Source of the DNA: Candidatus Lindowiibacteriota bacterium
GTDB lineage: Bacteria > Lindowbacteria > 2-12-FULL-62-27
Direction of reading: 5' to 3'
Assembly: GCA_023249255.1 (NCBI GenBank)
Contig: JAHFCY010000190.1
Span: 1 to 6,642, forward strand
Length of the DNA: 6,642 bases
The notes below the pieces were generated by a model that was not told the DNA's origin, did not search any database, and worked only from the letters and a program-made list of their open reading frames with translations. The position numbers were made by a program, and so were the translations under genes. Shown in pieces: positions 1-5,645 of the stretch. Position 1 is the first letter of the stretch. The number at the start of each line of letters is the position of its first letter.

Positions 1-548
1 GTTGACGAGCAGATCAAGCCGCATCCGGGAGAATCGCCAAACGCCGTCGCCAGCCGGAACGTGATGGAATTCCGCCGCTCCAGCACCGCCTGCTCGGCTT
101 CGACTTTCGTTCGAGCGTACAGACTGATGGGATGAAGCGGCGTGTCTTCGGTGCAGTACGCGTCTTTTTGTCCGATTCCGTATCCGCTGTTGGTCGTCGG
201 AAAGAGAATTCTTTGCTCTGGTGACAACTCCGAACACAACATTCGGATCGCCTCCAAATTCGTGGTGCGCGCATCCTCGGGTTTCTGATCGCACAGCGGC
301 ATGCCGACCAACGCAGCCAGCGGGATCACCACGTCGGCGGCTCGTGCCGCCGTCCGGACTATCGTACGGTCCCGGCAGTCCCCGCGAATGACAGCCGGAT
401 TTTTATCCCCCTCCGGCAAGCTCTTTTGGCCGTATAGAAAATTATCCAGCACGGTCACGGAAAATCCGCGTTCGAGCAGGCGCCGCGTCAGCACCGAACC
501 GATATACCCCGCCCCGCCGGTGATTAAAATCTTTTGCCCGTTACCCAT
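1..548 (-). CDS. NAD-dependent epimerase/dehydratase (extended SDR), 3' end off window, apparent frameshift
   Basis: This is an extended short-chain dehydrogenase of the nucleotide-sugar epimerase/dehydratase type, probably cytoplasmic and acting on an NDP-sugar. From the ATG at 548-546 the protein begins MGNGQKILITGGAGYIGS, a Rossmann glycine motif (residues 11-17), with an Asp in VLDNF (residue 35) expected to bind the NAD ribose. LAALVG follows near residue 80, TTNSGYGIG near 118-126 and the catalytic pair YARTK (Tyr144, Lys148). After Pro174 (27-29) the frame reads a non-family sequence, GCGLICSS. One frame over, positions 24-1 read MRLDLLVN, which is the family signature normally found as SPRMRLDLLVN. 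One base (a C in CCCCGG) therefore appears to be missing near 26-29. The gene starts inside the stop of the upstream SDR gene (TAATG), so it is probably translationally coupled. It lacks a clear Shine-Dalgarno sequence. About half of the usual ~300+ residues is visible. The substrate cannot be assigned. Confidence 0.88.
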   Translation of the reverse strand, partial: MGNGQKILITGGAGYIGSVLTRRLLERGFSVTVLDNFLYGQKSLPEGDKNPAVIRGDCRDRTIVRTAARAADVVIPLAALVGMPLCDQKPEDARTTNLEAIRMLCSELSPEQRILFPTTNSGYGIGQKDAYCTEDTPLHPISLYARTKVEAEQAVLERRNSITFRLATAFGDSPGCGLICSS

Positions 549-564
549 TACCCGTTACCCGTTA
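537..564. repeat. Four-copy heptamer tandem repeat at a stop/start junction
   Basis: On the plus strand, four 7-bp units lie head to tail: CCCGTTA, CCCATTA, CCCGTTA, CCCGTTA. Read on the minus strand they are TAACGGG/TAATGGG. The single variant unit supplies both the TAA stop of the upstream SDR (550-548) and the ATG start of the downstream SDR (548-546). Because 7 is not a multiple of 3, the upstream gene reads the units in changing frames (VTGNG then stop). Gaining or losing a unit would change its last residues and the geometry of the stop/start overlap. The repeat may be a small dispersed intergenic element or a slippage product; the window does not distinguish these. Confidence 0.85.
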
Positions 565-1465
565 CCCTGACCGACCGATACCACTCGATGGTTCGCCGCA
601 ATCCTTCTTCCAACGGCGTGAATTTGAAATCGGGGAATATATCGTGAAATCGAACGCTCTTCAGAAGTTTTCGAGGCACGCCCGCCGGCTCTTTCGGCAA
701 AAATTTGATTTGCCCCGCGAAGCCCGCCATCCGCGCGATGGTTTCAGCCAGCGTTTGAATTGGCATACCATCGTCAGCCGCGACGATGAAATGATCCGTG
801 TCGTCGCTGTCGATCAGACGCGCTAAAATCCGTGCAACGTCGGCCGCATACACGAATTGCCGGACTGCGGATCCGTCTCCCCAGACTTGAAACGGTTCGC
901 CGGTTTCCATCGACCTGACGACTTTGTGGATCAGCGCGCCGACAACATGGCTGTTCTCCGCATCGAATCGGTCATGCGGCCCGTACATCGTCACGGGTGT
1001 GAGCGTCGTACAGGAAATACCGTCCTGCGTGCTCATGAGTCGACATTGGACTTCAAGAACGCGTTTGGCCATTCCCGTGCCGAGATTGCCTTCGTATGGA
1101 AGACCAGTGTGGAGATCACCCTCCGTGGAAGGCCGGTCGGGCCGGAACGGAAAAGCGCAGGCGGATAGCAGGGTGAGCACCCGATTCACGCCGGCCCGAC
1201 GCGCGGCCGCCAGGACGTTTGCGTCGATGAGAAGATTGTCCGATAAAAACTCGGCGTTGAATTGCGCGTTTTCCTTCACGCCTCCGACCCGCGCCGCGAG
1301 GTGAACGACGTGGGTCGGGCGGTGAGCGGCGAACAGCTGGTCGACGTCGTCAGTCCGGCGAAGGTCGCCGTCTTTGCGCGAGAGGTAAATGGCGTCCGGC
1401 AAAAGCGGCTGAAGGGTCCGGCCCATCATGCCGTTTCCGCCCGTGACCAGAATTGTCTTAACCAT
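548..1465 (-). CDS. GDP-L-fucose synthase-like SDR with the catalytic Tyr replaced by Thr
   Basis: This 305-residue protein is a full-length extended SDR most like GDP-L-fucose synthase (GDP-4-keto-6-deoxymannose 3,5-epimerase/4-reductase) and its relative ColC. Visible features are the nucleotide motif GGNGMMG (9-15), AARVGGVKEN (57-66), LSACAFP (100-106), NLGTGMAKR (127-135), ENSHVVGALI (170-179) and RQFVYAADVAR (202-212). Against E. coli GDP-fucose synthase, the catalytic Ser107 and Cys109 match Ser101 and Cys103, Lys140 matches Lys134 and His179 matches His173. The Tyr136 position is Thr130, codon ACG at 1078-1076. The SDR proton donor is therefore missing and normal reductase activity is doubtful. 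The start at MVKTILVTGG fits the family N-terminus; no strong ribosome binding site is seen. The gene is divergent from the glycosyltransferase and ends in a TAATG overlap with the next SDR. Its substrate is not proven; a GDP-sugar is the best guess. Confidence 0.85.
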   Translation of the reverse strand: MVKTILVTGGNGMMGRTLQPLLPDAIYLSRKDGDLRRTDDVDQLFAAHRPTHVVHLAARVGGVKENAQFNAEFLSDNLLIDANVLAAARRAGVNRVLTLLSACAFPFRPDRPSTEGDLHTGLPYEGNLGTGMAKRVLEVQCRLMSTQDGISCTTLTPVTMYGPHDRFDAENSHVVGALIHKVVRSMETGEPFQVWGDGSAVRQFVYAADVARILARLIDSDDTDHFIVAADDGMPIQTLAETIARMAGFAGQIKFLPKEPAGVPRKLLKSVRFHDIFPDFKFTPLEEGLRRTIEWYRSVRVTGNG

Positions 1466-1481
1466 GGCAATCTGATATTAA
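1453..1481 (+). promoter_or_regulatory. Candidate sigma70-like promoter for the glycosyltransferase
   Basis: TTGTCT (1453-1458) and TATTAA (1476-1481) are separated by 17 bp, each matching 4 of 6 consensus positions. Transcription would start near 1488, about 15 nt before the glycosyltransferase ATG. The -35 box lies inside the 5' end of the divergent SDR gene, since only 37 bp separate the two starts. An imperfect dyad, GATAT (1474-1478) and ATATC (1485-1489) with a 6-nt spacer, overlaps it and could be an operator or chance. In the opposite direction TATGAT (complement of 1482-1487) could be a -10 box for the SDR pair, but no matching -35 was found. These are visual consensus matches only. 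Confidence 0.35.
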
Positions 1482-1502
1482 ATCATATCTGCAGAGAAAA
1501 CG

Positions 1503-2261
1503 ATGAATGTCACCTTGCTTATTCCGACGCTGAACGAGATCGAGGGCCTCAAGGCGATCATGCCGAGGATCAACCCCGCTTGGTGCGATCAAATCCTGTT
1601 TGTGGACGGCAGGTCCACTGACGGGACGGCGGAGTATTTGCGCGAGCATCACTACGAATATGTTGTCCAGCGCGGCCCGGTCAGCCTCTTTCAGGCGTAT
1701 CGCGACGCCTATCCACTCATCCGCGGAGACGTCGTGATCGCGTTCAGCCCGGACGGCAATTCTGTGCCGGAGGCCATTCCGCAGTTGATCCAAAAAATGA
1801 AGGAAGGAAATTATGATCTGGTCGTCGCGTCCCGATACATGCCGGGTGTGAGAAGTGCTGACGATACGTGGTATAGCGCGTTCGGCAACGCCTTGTTCAC
1901 CTGTCTCATCAATTTTCTGTTCGGCGGCCGATACACGGACGCCATGGTAATGTATCGGGCGTTTAGAAAATCTCTCCTCGAAGAATTGGGGCTGTTGAGC
2001 GACCCGCCGTTTTCCCTCGAACGGCTTTTTTCCGGGACGGTGTGTCTTGTGCCGCTCATGGCCATGCGCGCCGCCAAGAAAAAATTATCGATAGCCGAAA
2101 TCCCGGCGGCGGAACCCGCCCGGATCGGCGGCGTGGCGAAGTGCCGGCACTTTGTATGGGGTACGATCTATCTTTTGGAAATGGTTCAGGAACGGTTGAT
2201 CTGGAATTTCAAACCGACGCGCGTTTCGGCGAATCCATCCACGTCCGGATCCGGTTCGTGA
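1503..2261 (+). CDS. Family 2 glycosyltransferase (dolichol-phosphate-mannose-synthase-like)
   Basis: This 252-residue protein is an inverting GT-A glycosyltransferase of family GT2, expected to transfer a sugar from a nucleotide donor at the cytoplasmic face of the membrane. It begins MNVTLLIPTLNE, the GT2 opening. It then has VDGRSTDGT (34-42, nucleotide binding), FSPDGNSVPE (81-90, the metal-binding region in place of the usual DADGQHPPE type), ASRYMPG (109-115), a GN motif (128-129), PPFSLERLFSG (168-178, acceptor region) and EIPAAEPARIGGVAK (199-213). A short hydrophobic stretch (LFTCLINFLFGG, 131-142) could be a membrane contact, but there is no long C-terminal membrane domain. GAGA-type bases before the ATG give a weak ribosome binding site. 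It is the only plus-strand gene here, divergent from the fucose-synthase-like gene. Its Ser/Gly/Pro-rich tail overlaps the transketolase C gene antisense by 53 bp. Donor and acceptor sugars are unknown. Confidence 0.92.
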   Translation: MNVTLLIPTLNEIEGLKAIMPRINPAWCDQILFVDGRSTDGTAEYLREHHYEYVVQRGPVSLFQAYRDAYPLIRGDVVIAFSPDGNSVPEAIPQLIQKMKEGNYDLVVASRYMPGVRSADDTWYSAFGNALFTCLINFLFGGRYTDAMVMYRAFRKSLLEELGLLSDPPFSLERLFSGTVCLVPLMAMRAAKKKLSIAEIPAAEPARIGGVAKCRHFVWGTIYLLEMVQERLIWNFKPTRVSANPSTSGSGS

Positions 2262-3180
2262 CCGATTCAGCGTCCAACCCGTATTTCTTCCAGATTTCCG
2301 CCCGGCCGCCGAGTTCAAAAACAAACACGTCACCCTGACCGATCCGAAGGAGAGATTTAGAGACGCCGCGGTCGGCGAAGAGTTCAGCCACGATACTGCC
2401 GAGCCCGCCTGCAAGACGATGTTCCTCCAGCGTGACCGCGCATCGGCCGCGTTCCAAAATGCCGAGGAGTTTTTCTTCATTGACCGGTTTGATCCGGTGC
2501 AGGTCGACCACGCCGGCACGGATGCCCACCGCTTTTAGCGCGTCCGAAACTTTCAGCGCCTGATGGACCATGACGCCGGTTGAGATCAGACACACGTCCC
2601 CTCCTGCGCGGATTTCAATCAGTCCGTCTTCAAACGACTCTTTCCGGCCCTCATACAAATTCGGGATGCCCGACCGGTCGAACCGGACGTACTGCGGCGC
2701 GCGGTCGCGGTGCGTGATGCCGGCGAGGGCCGCGGCCGTGATCGAGTCTGCCGGCGAGTGTATTTTCAGGTTCGGAAGTGTCCGCATAATCGCGATGTCC
2801 TCGACGGTGTGGTGGCTCGGTCCCATGATGTCGTACGCGTATCCCGCGCCGACGCCTAAATTGACGATCGGCAGATTCATCGCGCAGACGTCGAGTTTGT
2901 TTTGTTCGAAGACTCTGGCGGTGACAAACGGCGCGATCGCGTACGTATAGACTTTTTTGCCTTCGAAGGCCATTCCGCAGGCCATGCCGATCATCTGCTG
3001 TTCGGCGATGCCGACATTGATGTATTGACCGGGAAGTTTTTCGTAAAACTGGTCGAGGCTGGGCGCACCGTTGTCGGCGGTGATGATGATGACGTTGCGG
3101 TCTTTGCGCGCGATTTCAAACAGCGAGTTGAAAAACGCGTCCCGCATGCCGATGATGAATTTTGTGTCGTCCATGGTCAT
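2209..3180 (-). CDS. Transketolase C-terminal subunit (pyrimidine-binding and C-terminal domains)
   Basis: This 323-residue protein corresponds to the second half of a split TPP-dependent transketolase. It shows the start of the pyrimidine domain, a TADNGAPS stretch (35-41) and NVGIAEQQMIG (55-65), in which Glu60 is the expected glutamate that activates the TPP aminopyrimidine. FVTARVFEQNK (85-95) and GPSHHTVEDIA (120-130) follow, matching the substrate-channel segment of the family. The C-terminal domain contains CLISTGVMVHQAL and EEHRLAGGLGS. It should pair with the N-terminal subunit encoded at 5191-4352 to form the active site; that partner is separated from it by the DegT-fold gene. The ATG overlaps the stop of that gene (ATGA), and GAGG lies 4 nt before it. 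A second ATG two codons later has a better-spaced GAGG (10 nt), so either start is possible. The last ~17 codons overlap the convergent glycosyltransferase. A role in sugar branching is inference; transfer of a two-carbon unit is the family chemistry. Confidence 0.92.
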   Translation of the reverse strand: MTMDDTKFIIGMRDAFFNSLFEIARKDRNVIIITADNGAPSLDQFYEKLPGQYINVGIAEQQMIGMACGMAFEGKKVYTYAIAPFVTARVFEQNKLDVCAMNLPIVNLGVGAGYAYDIMGPSHHTVEDIAIMRTLPNLKIHSPADSITAAALAGITHRDRAPQYVRFDRSGIPNLYEGRKESFEDGLIEIRAGGDVCLISTGVMVHQALKVSDALKAVGIRAGVVDLHRIKPVNEEKLLGILERGRCAVTLEEHRLAGGLGSIVAELFADRGVSKSLLRIGQGDVFVFELGGRAEIWKKYGLDAESVTNRIRTWMDSPKRASV

Positions 3181-4355
3181 TCGACCTCGAGTACCGTATC
3201 GCAGATGTAATGGATGTCGTCAGGCGAAAGTTTCGGGTGGTTCGGCAATTGAAATCCGGTTTCGTAAACACGATCGGCAACTTTGCCCTCAACCCTCCCG
3301 CCGGTCTTCGGCCAGAACGGTTGACGAACCAGATTTCCGACGCCGATTGGGCGGGTTTCGATGTGTTTGTCCCGAAGCGCCACGGCAATCCGGTCACGGT
3401 GGGCAGAGTTTTTTGCCAGGCCGGCAAAGGCTATACTGCAGATCGAAGCTTTCGGATTTTTCTGGCAATCGAACCCGGCGTCTTGAAAGCGGGATTGATA
3501 AATCGCATGGTTTTCGATGCGCCGCCGGATCACGGTGTCGACCCCCGCGAGCTGGGAAAGGCCGATGCGGGCGTTGAGATCGGCGGATCGGACGTTGTAT
3601 CCAGGGTAATAAAACGTGAATGGCCGGTTGAACTCCATCGCGTGATGCGCATTGGCCTGCCCGGCTTCCGTGTCCGGCGGCAGGTCCTTCGCCCAGCCGT
3701 GACTGCGTATCTGCAGGAGAATGTCGTGGAGTTCGTCATCCACCGTGCAGACCATGCCGCCTTCAATGGTCGACAGGTGATGACCGTAAAAAAACGAAAA
3801 AGTGCTGATGTCGCCGAATGTCCCGACCCGTCGGCTGTCGTACTCCGAACCGGTGGCCGCGCAGGAATCTTCCATCAAAATAAATCCGAATTTTTTTTTC
3901 AGTTTCAAAATCGCGTCGAGATTTGCCGGAACGCCCAGGATATGGACCATCACGACGGCCGCCGCGCCGGTTTGGCGCAGGAGTCGTTCCAATTCTTCCG
4001 GATCCAGCGCGAGCGTATCAGGATCGGCATCACAGACGATGGGTTCAAATCCGAGTTGGATCGCCGGCGCAACAGAGGTCGGCCAGCACACGGCCGGGAC
4101 GATGACTTTTTTGTTTTTTATTTTGCCGGACAATCGGACGGAGTCGTACATGAGCAGATTCGCGGACGACCCGGAATTAACAAAAACGGAGTGTTTCACG
4201 GGCAACCACTCGCCCCACCGGCGCTCGAATTCTCTGACCAGGGCGCCCTGTGTCAGCCACGGCCCGGTCTTAAGCCACGCGATTAACTCATCGATGTTCT
4301 GTTTCGAGATCGTTTCATCGGCCAGGAGGTATTTTTCTTTCATTGTTGATTTCAT
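3177..4355 (-). CDS. DegT/DnrJ/EryC1-fold, ColD-like PMP-dependent sugar 3-dehydratase (His replaces PLP lysine)
   Basis: This is a 392-residue fold-type I PLP enzyme of the sugar aminotransferase/dehydratase family, full length for the family. Visible parts are GPWLTQGALVREFE (31-44), VNSGSSAN (59-66, cofactor phosphate region), VPAVCWPTSVAP (86-97), MEDSCAATGS (161-170, with Asp163 expected to contact the pyridine nitrogen), DISTFSFFYGHHLSTIEGGMV (182-202), IRSHGWAKDLP (216-226), PGYNVRSADLNARIGLSQL (251-269) and FQLPNHPKLS (368-377). Where aminotransferases carry the Schiff-base lysine, this protein has His193 (codon CAC, 3779-3777), preceded by His192. His at this site, together with the EGGMV and SHGW context, is known from ColD (GDP-4-keto-6-deoxymannose 3-dehydratase) and E1/RfbH, which use PMP to remove the C3 hydroxyl. 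A dehydratase is therefore favoured over an aminotransferase, but the nucleotide and sugar are not proven. The gene is coupled by ATGA overlaps to the transketolase N gene upstream and the transketolase C gene downstream. It also contains an A9 run (complement of 3891-3899). Confidence 0.9.
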   Translation of the reverse strand: MKSTMKEKYLLADETISKQNIDELIAWLKTGPWLTQGALVREFERRWGEWLPVKHSVFVNSGSSANLLMYDSVRLSGKIKNKKVIVPAVCWPTSVAPAIQLGFEPIVCDADPDTLALDPEELERLLRQTGAAAVVMVHILGVPANLDAILKLKKKFGFILMEDSCAATGSEYDSRRVGTFGDISTFSFFYGHHLSTIEGGMVCTVDDELHDILLQIRSHGWAKDLPPDTEAGQANAHHAMEFNRPFTFYYPGYNVRSADLNARIGLSQLAGVDTVIRRRIENHAIYQSRFQDAGFDCQKNPKASICSIAFAGLAKNSAHRDRIAVALRDKHIETRPIGVGNLVRQPFWPKTGGRVEGKVADRVYETGFQLPNHPKLSPDDIHYICDTVLEVE

Positions 4356-5191
4356 CGCATCCCCAGATCATCCCGGACTTGGCGCAAATCCGCGCCGTCC
4401 GGCACGCGGTAATGCCACAGTCGCCGGCTTTCCAGAAACGGACTGCCCTTGCCTTTAACCGTATTCGCGATGATCGCCAGAGGACGGTCGTCACCGCGCG
4501 TTCTCACGTCTTTGAGCGTTTCGAAAATCGCCTCGAATGAATGGCCGTCGATCGTTCGCGTTTCGAATCCGAACGACGCGAATTTTTCATCCAGCCGGCC
4601 CAGCATCGGCCCGTCGCATTTTTTTTCGGTCCGATCAGTGAATCCGATCGTGCCCTGGCCGTTCCGGTCCACGATACAGATCATATTTTTCAATTTCAAA
4701 TGGCTTGCCGTAAACGCCGCCTCCCAGTTCGATCCCTCGTAGAGTTCGGCGTCCCCCAGAAGACAAACCACGAGATGGGGTTTTCCGTCGCTCGCCGCCG
4801 CCTGCGCCATCCCTGTCGCAATCGGAAGACCATGCCCGAGCGATCCGGTGATGACTTCGATCCCGGGAATGTTCCAGTCGGCGTGGACGCCGAGAATGCT
4901 GTCCTTCTGCGCGAACTGGTCAAGTTCCTCCATCGGAAAAAATCCCAGATCAGCCAGAATCGGATACAGTCCGATCCCGCCCTGGCCCTTGCTCAAAATG
5001 AACCGGTCCCGGCCGTCCCATTTCGGATTCTTCGGATCGACCCGGAGGATCCCGCCGTAATAGAGTGCAACCAGCAATTCTACTTGGGAGAACGCCGTCG
5101 TGAGATGCCCGCTGTGTGCGCGTACTGCCATGTCGAGCACTTTCCGCCGCACCCAGTTGGCTTTTTTTTCCAATTCGGCTCGGGATTTCAT
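4352..5191 (-). CDS. Transketolase N-terminal subunit (TPP-binding domain)
   Basis: This 279-residue protein is the first half of a split transketolase. It has SGHLTTAFSQVELLVALY (27-44), RFILSKGQGG (63-72), ITGSLGHGLPIATG (114-127), the TPP/Mg motif beginning GDAELYEGSNWEA (146-158), DRNGQG (175-180), a TVKGKGSPFLE stretch (244-254) and WHYRVP (259-264). Split halves of this size are common in bacteria and archaea. Two substitutions stand out: the family KGH is KGQ (Gln70) and the usual LGQG is LGHG (His120), as if His and Gln had exchanged places near the active site. The partner domain is encoded at 3180-2209, with the DegT-fold gene between. The start ATG sits in the stop of the toxin-like gene (ATGA), so translation may depend on that gene; only weak A/G-rich sequence precedes it. 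Two A8 runs fall in lysine codons. A role in sugar biosynthesis rather than the pentose phosphate pathway is inferred from the neighbours. Confidence 0.93.
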   Translation of the reverse strand: MKSRAELEKKANWVRRKVLDMAVRAHSGHLTTAFSQVELLVALYYGGILRVDPKNPKWDGRDRFILSKGQGGIGLYPILADLGFFPMEELDQFAQKDSILGVHADWNIPGIEVITGSLGHGLPIATGMAQAAASDGKPHLVVCLLGDAELYEGSNWEAAFTASHLKLKNMICIVDRNGQGTIGFTDRTEKKCDGPMLGRLDEKFASFGFETRTIDGHSFEAIFETLKDVRTRGDDRPLAIIANTVKGKGSPFLESRRLWHYRVPDGADLRQVRDDLGMR

Positions 5192-5412
5192 TTTAGATTT
5201 CGATATTCTTCTTCAGAAATTTTGGCGTCTTTGAGGTATTTTTTCAATATGATGGGTCCAACTGTTTCCCGATCATGAAATGCGAACAGGACGGTCCGGC
5301 CATCCGGATGTTTCATCAGTCGATGGCTCCCGTCTCCGTGAATAACCATGAATCCTGATTTCATCAAGCGTTTAAAAAGTTGGCGAGCCTTGATCTCACC
5401 GAGCCGTCCCAC
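5188..5412 (-). CDS. hicA: HicA-family toxin (mRNA interferase-like)
   Basis: This 74-residue protein resembles HicA, a small double-stranded-RNA-binding-fold mRNA interferase that cleaves RNA until it is held by HicB. It shows KARQLFKRLMKSGF (8-21), GDGSHRLMKHPDG (26-38) with the expected catalytic His30 in GSH, FAFHDRETVGPIILKKYLKDA (43-63) and ISEEEYRNL near the end. These are the family's core elements in order and at normal length. The start is GTG (5412-5410), two bases after the stop of the HicB-like gene; no ATG fits the N-terminus. Its stop overlaps the start of the transketolase N gene (ATGA), so the toxin cistron is directly coupled to a metabolic cistron. It is possibly inactive or domesticated, but the motif is intact. 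It could also be a HicA-like RNA-binding protein without toxicity. Confidence 0.85.
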   Translation of the reverse strand: MGRLGEIKARQLFKRLMKSGFMVIHGDGSHRLMKHPDGRTVLFAFHDRETVGPIILKKYLKDAKISEEEYRNLK

Positions 5413-5414
5413 TT

Positions 5415-5645
5415 TTACGCGGCGAGCTGGATTTCAACAGCCACAGGTCTGGGTTGTTTTGGCGGTGTTTTGCCCAGTTTCTTAATCGATGTGAGATAAA
5501 ATCGCAGGACTTTTTTGATGCGCCGAAGTGCTGAAGCCGCAGTGGGACCATAAACAAGACACCCCGGAACGCCGGGAACGCCGGCGATCACGCGCCCATC
5601 CACCTCTCGATCAAAAACGACCACGTAGCGAATACTACGCCTCAT
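5415..5645 (-). CDS. hicB: HicB-family antitoxin, short form without DNA-binding domain
   Basis: This 76-residue protein matches the partial RNase H-like HicB domain. It has an N-terminal strand (IRYVVVFDREVDGRVIAG), PGVPGCLVYGPTAASAL (24-40, the family's PG-PGC-GxT-EA stretch), then a helix RRIKKVLRFYLTSIKKLGKTPPK. It would bind and inhibit the HicA-like protein encoded 2 nt downstream. Longer HicB proteins end in a ribbon-helix-helix or HTH domain that represses the operon. This one stops after a short strand, so autoregulation by HicB alone is not expected. The antitoxin-first order is found in a subset of hic loci. The ATG at 5645-5643 lies 9 nt after the radical SAM stop codon, without a clear ribosome binding site. 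Confidence 0.83.
   Translation of the reverse strand: MRRSIRYVVVFDREVDGRVIAGVPGVPGCLVYGPTAASALRRIKKVLRFYLTSIKKLGKTPPKQPRPVAVEIQLAA

Noticed and set aside
14-274. Minus-strand open frame near the left edge
   Set aside because: It is out of frame with the epimerase motifs (TTNSGYGIG, YARTK) that cover the same bases. The epimerase frame is clearly the coding one.
563-573. ACCCTGACCGA shared with the region around 2334-2344
   Set aside because: It is a single 11-bp match without flanking similarity or target-site structure. Chance is sufficient.
2245-2254. Perfect palindrome CCGGATCCGG near the end of the glycosyltransferase gene
   Set aside because: It has no loop or T-tract, so it is not a terminator. 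A 10-bp palindrome in GC-rich coding sequence is unremarkable.
3162-4286. Long plus-strand open frame opposite the DegT-fold gene
   Set aside because: It is the antisense of a clear, motif-complete enzyme gene. Its translation has no recognisable domain and is rich in Arg/Gly, as expected for a shadow frame.
3177-4355. Calling the DegT-fold gene a sugar aminotransferase
   Set aside because: The Schiff-base lysine position is His193, as in ColD and E1/RfbH dehydratases, so a transaminase label is not supported.
4541-5278. Plus-strand open frame of about 245 codons opposite transketolase N
   Set aside because: It is antisense to a well-supported gene, crosses into the HicA gene and shows no family motifs.
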